DNA of 64,000 nt from Schistocerca nitens. Taxonomy: Eukaryota > Arthropoda > Insecta > Orthoptera > Acrididae. A model generated the notes under the pieces. The model did not search any database, was not told the origin of the DNA, and saw nothing but the letters and a program-made list of their open reading frames with translations. A program made the position numbers and the translations under genes. Location of the stretch: contig NC_064622.1 in the NCBI RefSeq assembly GCF_023898315.1, positions 273,659,503 through 273,723,502 of the forward strand, given 5' to 3'. Below, one piece after another: positions 25,001-36,700 of the stretch (position 1 is its first letter; each line of letters begins with the position of its first letter).

Positions 25001-28000
25001 TCAGTTCCCATTATACTGGCAGTTTTTTTAGATAATAAACAAGCCCCTACATGAGTATTTTGATGCCTATTACGTGCACATACATAAAGTGTGAAAATGC
25101 CAGAGGGTATCCTATACATAACTTTTACAGCTTAAAACGTTATTTGCCACATTTTACACCTTTTTAAGTCCCTTGAAAAGTGTAAAAGAGGGGTTTCACT
25201 GTATATGCATTTTAGAGCTCATGTTTACTAGACTTTTTTGCTTCAAATGATAATTCGTGTCATACCCCTGAATATTGACCATTCTTCCTGGGACACACTG
25301 TATACATATGATATTGGAGTTTTAACAACAAAACTCAGCATGATGTGCAATGCCTTTCTTTTAACATCTGCCACTGGATTTCGATGAGTATCTCTCTAAT
25401 GCTTTCATGTTTCCTCATTCGGTGGTACTGCTCTACATTTGATCTTCTCTGTCTCCTGTATTCACGCTACCTGTTAAGGTGTAAAAATATCAAGATTGAC
25501 TTCAGAAAGTACCTGGTCTAAATGAGTTAACATATAGAGATAATAAAAGCAATGAGTACAGGCTGCTTAGCTATATTAAGTTTTGCAACAGCAACTTAAT
25601 AGATTGCCTGTAACACAGGAAAGTCTAGCCAAAAACGCAGTTGATGCAACATCCAAACTATTTAGGGTCTTTTGAGCTTCAAGAACAAATTCAAGAGCTT
25701 TGTTGGAGTATTTGTTCATACTGCCTTCTGTGATTAAATATTCCTTTATCATTACAGGGAAATACAGTGAAGATTCAAAGTAAATTTATGAATACTTCAT
25801 TACAATCTGTCAACAAAACTAATCAATTTTTCAAAAATATAATGTAACTGGATAGATACGAAATCTACTCATGCATACACACACACACACAAAGGTTAAT
25901 CTTATTACACATGCTCCTGCTGCTTAATGAGTAGATTTTGCACCTATCCAATTTCATTACATTCTGTGGTGTCTCAAGTTAATGTACACACAGCAAAAGC
26001 GGAAACTTGTCCGTCTTTGGAAATATCCTGTATATTGATACATTAGTCATTTATTATAACTCTGTAAATAAATGTGCTGATTTTAATTTTCATTATTGTA
26101 GCTGCTATCAGAGTGGTGAACATAGCAGAATCTGGGCAGCGAAAATATCCCCAATAAGAAAAGATGTATCACACAATATGTCATCCATTAGCATCATTCT
26201 GTCTGTCATGAGCTCTTCCTCATCGGTACTGAACATTTAGCATTGGTTTTAAGGTTCATGCATACATGCGATCATGCACGCATGGCAGCTGTGTTGTTAC
26301 TGTAATGTTCACATAGCATACAAAAATCACAACAAATATTACACAAAGAAATTAGTGCGGTATTGTTCCAAGTATATTAATTTTACAAGAAAGAAACAGA
26401 AACTATGTCCTCACATACTGGATTTGGTTGTGAGTGGATGCAGTATTAAAGTGCTGATTCCAGTTTCCACTTGGAGAAAGGGTAATTGTATGACTCAGAA
26501 TTGTTGGATCTGAAGACCAATTTCCTTCTCTACAGTTGCACGATAGCTGCAAAACGCTGGATCCTGTCTGGCATTGGCAGTAGTCTTTGCTACATGTTCT
26601 GCTATAAAACTTCCTGGCAGATTAAAACTGTGTGCCAGACTGAGACTCGAACTCAGGACCTATGCCTTTCGCGGGCAAGTGCTCTACCACCTGAGCTACC
26701 CAAGCACGACTCACGCCCCGTCCTCACAGCTTTACTTCTGCCAGTATCTCGTCTCCTACCTTCCAAACATTATGTTCTGCTATAGTCTGAGCAGTGTCTC
26801 CGGATGCTGTTTGGAGACACCCATTTCAGCACTTCTGCTATTGGTTAACAACTGTGTTTACCAGAAATCATCGTGATGGGTTCACATACTTTTGTAGAAC
26901 AAGCGGAACAGTTTATGAAGTCCAGGAACACTTTCCATGATCTTTGCTTTCTCTCCTTAATTATACGTTGAGCCTTGGCTCTCACAATTCTAAAGGCTGT
27001 GAGGTTTTTGGCTGTTGAGGGGCATTTAAACTGTCGAAAAGCCACAGCGGGCCTGTCCTGGATTGCTGAATGACACTCATCATCAGTCCATCGAGGTATT
27101 GGTTGCCTTATAATATTACCTGAAGACTTTGGGATAGATAAGTCAGTGGGATGTTGGATGGTCATATAATGTGGTCTGTCCATTGCTGGACATTGTTGCG
27201 GTGTTCAAACACAGCGAGCTGGCTGAACAACATCCAGTTACCCACGATGATCATCCATTTTTGTGGCTTCTGTTTAGGTAATGGTGGAAGCGGAGAAGGA
27301 AGTGGTCACTGGAATGAAAGTCACCAATAACTTCCCACCGAACAGCATCTGCGAAGGCTGGATAGTAGAAAGAGAGGATGATGGGTAAGAATGACTCAGT
27401 TATCAGCACAGAAATGAATGGGAGTACCTGTGTTCAGTATGTACAGCTCGTGAGATGTCATGACAGTCTCCAAAACCTGGTCCTGAAGGCAAGTAGAGGT
27501 AGAGCACCACAAGACATGATGGGCACTGAAGTGTGCCAGTAGGAGAAATGGTCGGGGAGTTGTTCCATAAGATCTGTGATAACCTCAGAGTCTACAGCAT
27601 CTTGCAGAGGTTAATACAGTGAGGAAACAGCGATCCTCCAACACACCTGAACTTCAACTGCAGCTGCTTGCAGGTCAGCAGCCAGGGGGAGACCAGAAGA
27701 GTGGTGCACATTATTGACAAACACAGTAATCCCTCAATTGGCCCTTTCCCCAGTCATGCCCTCCAGGCAATAGAGCATATAGCCCAGTAGTAGTGGGGTG
27801 TCAGATGTTTTAAAATGAGTTTCCTGCAAAAGCAAGCATTGGAGGCACCACTGTGCTAGGAGTTTCAGTTCCCCCACACCTGTCCTGAATCTATTAAAGT
27901 TCCACTGTTGGATGGGAAGCATCTAACATGGGGGTAGAACTTTCATCCTGATTTTCTGCCATGGAGGGGAGCCCGCAAAGAGTGAAGGCTCTGCCTTGAA

Positions 28001-28983
28001 GGGAGAAGATTGCCCAGCCCGACATCAAGGTCCATTGCCTCTGAGCAAGATTTGAGAAAGACATCAGACAGGATGTCAACATCATTGGACTATGTACTTC
28101 CCATCTCAGTCAGTGGGCAATTCTTTGTCTTCGACTTTGATTTTTTGAGCTAAGGTGGTTTCACTGCCACAAATGAGGAAGTGATAATGGCAGCAATAGA
28201 TAGTGGACCGGACGGAATCTTTGGAGGGGAAAGGAGTCCTGCAACAACAGCAACATGGCCTTTTCTGAAGTTCTGAGGAGAGGTACATGCTTTGACATAA
28301 CTGCAGCAGCAGCAAAGGTGCATTGTGCCGACACCAGCGACCTGCTTTTGCATAGCAGCATCGGCTTTCTGCATTGGTTGTTTAAGAATCAAAGCGAAGG
28401 AGGTAGCAAACATTGGGGACAGTACGACCTTATACATCTTTTTGGCCTCAATATACAGGATGTGCTTCATAGTCTTAAGCTCTTGTATCTTCCGTTCTTC
28501 AAGATACATGCTGCAGTCCCTACCAACAGGGTTAGCCCTAGAGCAATTCACACACATCATAGGAGATGAACAAGCGACTCCTTCGTGGACGGCCTTACCG
28601 CATTTAAGACAAATGGTTCCTCTGTGACACCCAAGAGCAGTATGACCAAAACACTAGCATTTGAAACAATGCATTGAGCTGGGGACATAAACCCTTGGAA
28701 GGAACTCGCGAGTCAAGAGAACTGGCTACACAAGCCCTCTTGTTTGATTGGATGTCAGGCACTAACAGCAGCTCACCCTTTCTGCTGGGAGGAAGAGGAG
28801 AGAATTTTGAGGATTCTATCATGGTCCCACGAACAGCTTGGGAAATAAAAGTCCACCTACACAGAGCCCCACATGCCTAGGTAGGCTTTATACAACTGAG
28901 GTGTCGTAGGTTCCCCAGAGGTTGACCGCTAACAACTGTTCCACCTCAACAGCCATGCACCTCATCAGCACACCTTGAGACTA

Positions 28984-29018
<35 letters not shown>

Positions 29019-32000
29019 TTTTTCCCAAGGTCAACCCAATATGCCCATTCCCTGTGGCACACAACGTTCCACCTTCACACCACACTGTATTCGCTGAAGC
29101 ATGCCCACATCTCGCAGTGACAGAGGATTGGTGACATTTACCAGTCCCAGCTCAGGAACCCGGGGTCACCTAGCTCATACCCAGAAAACAAATGCTGACT
29201 CCCTTGGGGCATGGCAATACATACTGCTAGAACTAGTAATCCTGTAACTGTGTTAACACAGGAACCTTGGCAAACAAACTGGTTTTCAAAAGAAGACTAC
29301 AGTACATCCTTTTTTTCAATTTTACACTTCTGTGGTACAATGGTAGTTAACTGATATGCTAAACAGCAACATTCTCAATAACATTATACTGAAAGGTTTT
29401 TTATTCATCTATTTCACTATCTTACTACTACACCACAATGTTTACATGGTCACAATATACCAAATTTGGAATGGTCTTTCCTGTTTGTTAATTTTCATGC
29501 AGATACAACTACTGATAATGTTCCAGTTCAAAATTTATATAATTACTGGAAAGAGCAAAATACTTCAATTTTGATTAATCAAAAACTGACATGCTGAACA
29601 ATGAGTTTATTAATATGTCTGGATCATGACAAACCTCATTTATGAGAGGGAGAAACATTCATGTTCATTCTTTCAACTATTTTCATACACCTAAATCCAG
29701 GTAGGTGCTAGTAGAGTACCAGCAACAGACACTGAACTTGTTTTTGTTGTTGTTATTGTTGTTGTTATATGAAATATTTGTTACATGTACTCACATGGTG
29801 TGTGTACTGTTACAAATGTAAAAGTCAAGTCGTACTATATTAAACAAGTTCAGTCCAACTTCCAAATTTCTCATTTGCAAGTACTTACGATTGTCAGGCA
29901 GCTGTATCTTGTTGAAGACCTCCAATAACAAATCAACAGCAACAAATGGTCCCCGAAAGCACCCCGGTGGCGGAAGTAAGGTGCACAGCTGTGCAGCTGC
30001 TGGAGGGATCGGGAATACACCACCTACAAGAGAAAGCATGAAACTAAGTATTTAAATCACTAACATTATGGATGTTCTACACTCTACAATTCCACGTCTC
30101 AACATTGATTCTGCATCGCCATCAAAGAAAACTCTCTTTTTATCAAACCTGCAGTTCGGTATGTGTGTTTTTTTGCAAGTTGCCATACGCAATTCATAGC
30201 TATATCCCCAGTTTAAGCAGTTGTTACAGTTTCTGACCTCAACAGCTCCTTTGACAACAGAATCCCAGTAGTTAAACACATGGGTTACGGCACAAAAGTA
30301 TTTCCTGGGATTCTATTATCAAAAAAGCCAATGTGATCAGAATACAGAACAATAGCTGTAATTGAAACAGCGGTATAACCTTTGAGGTGCACCAGAATGA
30401 GCATTAGATACTGTAAGACTACAGAGAAATAAGTTGAGTTATCCATCACATAATGGGATCAGTATCACTACTTATGACCCTCCATCAGACATCGACATAA
30501 TCTCTGGTAACATGTGGATGTCTCCATGACATAATTCAGCCAATACAATACAGAGGTATCATTTGGCTATTAGTATGACAGTTAACTGTTGATGGTGATA
30601 GAGGAAATCAATGAAAGCCTGATTTTACAAAATATTCCAAAAAGACAAGCAGGCTGAGAAACATTCTAACAAGAAGATAGACCTCAATTAAGAACACCAT
30701 AAGCTGACAAAAGCCAGAAAATTCCATTACATGGCGGAAATTGGGGATTTTTTTGTGTGAAAATAGGACAGAAAACTAAAGAGTGATTTTTCTGTAAGAA
30801 CTTTCACAGACGATGCCAGGAAAGACAAAAAGCTAAAAACGAAACTGCCTACAATGAAGAAATTTTACGGGCTGTGATGGTTCCAAACCATTTTTTAATT
30901 GCAAGTGGTCGCAGACTTGTAAGATAAAGAGTAAAAACAGACAATGCTAAAAAGGAATATTCTCATTATAGTGAGGTGATACAAATAATCATTTCACCTG
31001 CCATCTGGAAAATGCTGAAAGAATGTGTGTTTCACAGAATAATAGGGTGCGCTCCAAAAAACAAATTAACAGCAAATGAGCATCAAAGGGCATAGCGGTG
31101 TTGGGAGGGGGATCAAACTCAGCTCTAAATACTGTTTCACAGTTTGATTGCAAACCAGACATTGAGTGCATGTAACAACACAGCTTACAGTACCTGAAGA
31201 TGACAACTTGTTTAGTTATTGAAATATCATGCCAAAAAATGGAATTAACAACTTGGATGAACACTGAAAGGCACACTATTCATCAATAATGCTAAAAAAC
31301 AAGAGAGATAATAAAACCACATTATTTTTAAGAACATGTTTATGCATTTTAAGCTACTTTATTGCCTGTGTGAAAACAAAAATTATGTCCCACCATACCA
31401 AGACAATTTATTACATCTCTTCTGATGCACACATCCTGTAAACCACACATACTTGCTAGGAGAAATTTTACATCTGGCTTTATGTAAAAACTCATTTTCT
31501 TTGAGTTAATTTGTAGTTGGTGACAGCGGCCAGATCGGCAGGTGCAAGACAACTAAAATATGGCAGTCAATGTGTCAAATGAATAAAAATGAAAGTCAGC
31601 ATGCTGCCCTTACAAAGATCTACCAAATCTTTAGCAATGTGTAGCGTCCTATGGCCTTGCTTTGGAAGTAAGAAATTTACAAGCAAAACTAACACTAAGA
31701 TATGATACACGTCTCCACTTATAAAATTTGAGATGATGACCAGGCCTGCAGAAGTATAGAAAGTACTAACTATTGAACCAAAAAGGAATATGAAAAGAAC
31801 AGAAGAGCCTAGGATAAACTGAAGGATGGTTATCCTATCTTCAACAGTGTCATAACAGATTGAGCCCAAGCTCAAAATGGACACAAGTCAGGAAAGAAAT
31901 TGGCCACATCTTTTTCAAAGCTACCATCATTGTATATAAATGAACCATAGAAAACCTAAATGCCAATAAATGGGTAAAAATTAGAACCCTGCCCCTTTCA

Positions 32001-32150
32001 ATGAGAATGCAGTGCCTCAACCATTTTGTCACTTCACCCAGTTAGGATGAAGTCAAAGATGTATGTAAAAAGAAAATACAAGAAACTGACCTCAACTCTG
32101 TGACCTGAGCCCCAGAAATAGTGCTCACGAGGGAAACATTCCACGTAGGA

Positions 32151-32217
<67 letters not shown>

Positions 32218-33248
32218 GAAAGATGATGAGACTTACCAATCCCGGGAGCGGAAAGACTTACCTTAGGGGGAAAAAAGGACGGGTATACACTCGCATACAC
32301 ACACATATGGATGGATATGTGTGTGTATGCAAGTGTATACCCGTCCTTTTTTCCCCCTAAGGTAAGTCTTTCCGCTCCCGGGATTGGAATGACTCCTTAC
32401 CCTCTCCCTTAAAACCCACATCCTTTCGTCTTTCCCTCTCCTTCCCTCTTTCCTGATGAGGCAACAGTTTGTTGCGAAAGCTTGAATTTTCGGGAGCGGA
32501 AAGACTTACCTTAGGGGGAAGAAAGGACGGGTATACACTCGCACACACACACATATCCATCCACACACACACACATATAGGGAAACATTCCACGTAGGAA
32601 AAATATATCTAAAAACAAAGATGATGTGACTTACCAAACAAAAGCGCTGGCAGGTCGATAGACACACAAACAAACACAAACATACACACAAAATTCAAGC
32701 TTTCGCAACCAACGGTTGCTTCATCAGGAAAGAGGGAAGGAGAGGGAAAGACGAAAGGATGTGGGTTTTAAGGGAGAGGGTAAGGAGTCATTCCAATCCC
32801 GGGAGCGGAAAGACTTACCTTATGGGGAAAAAAGGACAGGTATACACTCGCGCGCGCGCGCGCACACACACACACACACATATATCCATCCGCACATACA
32901 CAGACACAAGCAGACAGTCCTTTCGTCTTTCCCTCTCCTTCCCTCTTTCCTGATGAAGCAACCGTTGGTTGCGAAAGTTTGAATTTTGTGTGTATGTTTG
33001 TGTGTCTATCGGCCAGCCAGCGCTTTTGTTTGGTAAGTCACATCATCTTTGTTTTTAGATATATTTTTCCCACGTGGAATGTTTCCGATGATGTGACTTA
33101 CCAAACAAAAGCGCTGGCTGGCCGATAGACACACAAACATACACACAAAATTCAAACTTTCGCAACCAACGGTTGCTTCATCAGGAAAGAGGGCAGGAGA
33201 GGGAAAGACGAAAGGACTGTCTGCTTGTGTCTGTGTATGTGTGGATGG

Positions 33249-33290
<42 letters not shown>

Positions 33291-33445
33291 TACCCACCAG
33301 GCCTCAATCTCCGCTAATTTCAAGTTGCCGCCACTCATACCTCACCTGTCATTCAACATCATCTTTGCCTCTTCACTTCCGCCTCGACTGACATCTCTGC
33401 CCAAACTTTAAATATGTCTGCTTGTGTCTGTATATGTGTGGATGG

Positions 33446-33496
<51 letters not shown>

Positions 33497-33741
33497 AGTG
33501 TATACCTGTCCTTTTTTCCCCCTAAGGTACGTCTTTCCGCTCCCGGGATTGGAATGACTCCTTACCCTCTCCCTTAAAACCCACATCCTTTCGTCTTTCC
33601 CTCTCCTTCCCTCTTTCCTGATGAGGCAACAGTTTGTTGCGAAAGCTTGAATTTTGTGTGTATGTTTATGTTCGTTTGTGTGTCTGTCGACCTGCCAGCA
33701 CTTTCATTTGGTAAGTCACATCATCTTTGTTTTTATATATA

Positions 33742-33790
<49 letters not shown>

Positions 33791-36700
33791 GAAGGCATTG
33801 GCTGAAAGCTCATCTTTTCGTTATACCTGTCTGGTACTTAACATGTCATCTTTACAGTGTGTAGATATCTATCCTTTTTGTTGACTTCAACAGAGCTATT
33901 TGAAAAAAATAAATAAATAAAATTAGTTTTAGGACATTCTTTTATATTCTGCTCAGTATAGCCTCTGTGTGCAGACAATAGCATTTTTACATCTTTTTAA
34001 AACAACACCTTTCATGTTCTACGCTTTCTGCATGCCCTCAAACCATTTAGTACAGACTTCATTAACAGGCCATTAAGATACATGTAATATCTACATCTGT
34101 ATCCATGTGTATACTATGCAAAATCACTGCATGTATGGTCAAGGATAACTTATACTTCCAAACAATGGAAAATCTAGGATAGAATAATGACAATATTGTT
34201 GTCATTGCTGTGGTCTTTAGTCTAGAGAGCTCCATGCTACTCTATCCTGTACAAGCTGCTTCATCTCCAGGTAACTACTATCACCTAAATCCTTCTGCAT
34301 CTGCTCAGTGTATTCATCTCTTGGTCTCCCTGTACGATTTTTACCCTCCACGGTGCCCTCCAATACTAAATTGGTGATCCCTTGATGCCTCAGAACATGT
34401 CTTACCAAACGATCCCCTCTTCTCACCAAGTTGCGCCACAAATTCCTCATCTCCCCAATTCGATTCACTACATCCTCATTAGTTATGTGATGTACCAATC
34501 TAATATTCAGCATTCTTGTCTAGCACCACATTTTGAAAGCTTCTATTCTCTTCTTGTCTAAACTATTTATCATCCATGTTTCACATCCATACATGACTAC
34601 ACTCCATACAAATACTTCCAGAAAAAGGCTTCCTGACACTTAATCTATACTCTATGTTAACAAATTTCTCTTCAGAAAGACTTTCCTTGCCATTGCCAGT
34701 CTACATTTTATATTCTCTCTACTTTGACCATCATCAGTTATTTTGCTCCCCAAATAGCCGAACTCGTCTACTACTTTTAAGTGTTTCATTTCCTAATGTA
34801 ATTCCTTCAGCATCACCCAATTTAATTAGGCTACATTCCATTATCTTCATTTTGCTTTTGTTAATGTTCATCTTATATCTTCCTTTCAAGACACTCCATT
34901 CTGTTCAACTGCTCATCCAGGTCCTTTGCTGTCTCCGACAGGATTACAATGTCATCGGCAAACCTCAAAGTTTTTATTTCTTCTCCATGGATTTTGATTC
35001 CTACTCCAAATTTTTCTTTTGTTTCCTTTACTGTTTGCTCAATATACAGATTGAATAACACTGGGATAGGTTACAAACCTGTCCCATGCCCTTCCCAACT
35101 ACCACTTTCCTTTCATGCCCCTTGACTCTTATAATTGCCATCTGGTTTCTGTACAAATTGTAAATAGCCTTTCGATACCTGTATTTTACCTCTGCCACCT
35201 TCAGACTTTGAAAGAGAGTATTCCAGTCAACATTAACAAAAGCTTTCCCTAAGTTTGCAAATGATAGAAATGTAGATTTGCCTTTCCTTAATCTATCTTC
35301 TAAGATAATTCATAGGGTCAGTATTGCTTCACGTTTTCCAACATTTCCACGGAATACAAATTGATCTCCTCCGAGATTGGCTTCTACCAATTTTTTCATT
35401 TGTCTGTAAAGGATTCATGCTAGTATTTTGCAGCCGTGACTTATTATACTGATAGTTCAGTAATTTTCACACCTGTCAACATCTGCTTTCTTTGGGATTG
35501 GAATTATTATATTCTTTTTGAAGTATGAGGGTATTTCAGCTGACTCATACACCTTGCTCACGAGATGGTAAAGTTTTGTCAGGGCCGGTTCTCCCAAGGC
35601 AGTCAGTAGTTCTAATGGAATGTTGTCTACACCCGGGACCTTGTTTCGACTTAGATCTTTCAGTGCTATGTCAAATTCTTCATGCAGTATCATATCTCCC
35701 ATTTCATCTTTGTCCTCTTCCATTTCCATAATATTGCCCTCAAGTACATCGCCCTTGTATAGAACCTCTATATACTCCTTCCACCTTTCTGCTTTCCCTT
35801 CTTTGCTTAAATCTGGTTTTCCATCTGAGCTCTTGATATTCATACAAGTGATTCTCTTTTCTCCAAAGGTCTCTTTAATTTTCCTGCAGGCAGTATCTAT
35901 CTTACCCATAGTGATATATGCTTCTACATCCTTACATTTCTCCTCTAGCCATCCCTGCTTAGCCATTTTGCACTTCCTGTCAATCTCATTTTTGAGATGT
36001 TTGTATTCCTTTTTGCCTGCTTCATTTACTGCATTTTTATACTTTCTCCTTTCATCAATTAAATTCGTATCTCTTCTGTTAGCCAAGGATTTCTACTAGC
36101 CCTCATCTTTTTACCTACTTGATTCTCAGTTGCCCTCACTATTTCATCTCTCAAAGCTACCCATTCTTCTTCTACTGCATTTTTTTCACCCGTTCTTGTC
36201 AATAGTTTCCTAATGCTCTCTCTGAAACTCTCTATAACCTCTGGTTCTTTTAGTTTATCCAGATCCCATCTCCTTAAATTCCCACCTTTTTGCTGTTTCT
36301 TCAGTTTTAATCTACAATGACAATATTATGAAAAGGATACATTGTTGCTCACCATAAAGTGGAGATGTTGAGTCACAGATAGGCACAACAAAAAAAGACT
36401 TTCAAACAAGTTAGCTTTTGGTCAAAGAGGCTTCCTCCTTAATCAGACCCCCCCCACACACACACACGTGCAAACCAAACTCACACACACCTGACCACTG
36501 TCTGACTGCCGAGGGAAGACTTCCTATCTGACCTTGGCAGGCAGAGATAGTGTGTGTGAGAGTTGTGTTTGTGTTTCTACTTTAAGTTAAACTGCATGTT
36601 AACAATGTATCCAAAAATACCAGCTTGTAGGAAGAATTCATTACTTTACTAAAGATACATTTACAAATATCACAAAAATACAGTCTCCTTCATTACCAGG

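Larger units (their letters stand above)
26420..29235 (-). mobile_element. LINE B, jockey/I-type with ORF1 zinc knuckles, interrupted by a SINE
   Basis: From the right on the minus strand: a 5' region with a (TAC)n run, then an ORF1 part with zinc-knuckle sequence ([20 protein letters not shown] then [20 protein letters not shown], around 28500-28640), then the endonuclease start [20 protein letters not shown] and LLLQETHF (27734-27922), then the linker before RT ([40 protein letters not shown], 26845-27183). Homology continues past the SINE at 26607-26771 as TIAEHV and [20 protein letters not shown] to about 26420; the RT catalytic core is missing (3' truncation). Many frame breaks. Lies in the last su(f) intron. 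Confidence 0.8.
32128..33742. repeat. Cluster of inverted, nested foldback repeat units
   Basis: One family of sequence recurs in both orientations. Unit ends read GGGAAACATTCCACGTAGGA (32128 and 32579, plus) and, inverted, near 33066-33088. Internal blocks AGATGATGTGACTTACCAAA, TCCCGGGAGCGGAAAGACTT and AAAGGACGGGTATACACTCG recur in plus and minus copies, interspersed with (AT)n, (CA)n and (GT)n runs. No coding capacity. The cluster lies in a su(f) intron and looks like a miniature, non-autonomous element that inserted repeatedly into itself or was rearranged. Confidence 0.8.

Noticed and set aside
26640-26720. A tRNA gene on the minus strand (good A and B boxes)
   Set aside because: It is part of a SINE with a 13-bp target duplication and a conserved non-tRNA tail; related copies occur at 41650 and 50178.
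28984-29018. CRISPR-like or short direct-repeat array
   Set aside because: It is a plain AGT microsatellite with no spacers; no CRISPR array occurs in the window.
32034-33586. Open frames of 60-110 codons rich in YI, TH or VC
   Set aside because: They are translations of AT, CA and GT dinucleotide runs in the foldback cluster.
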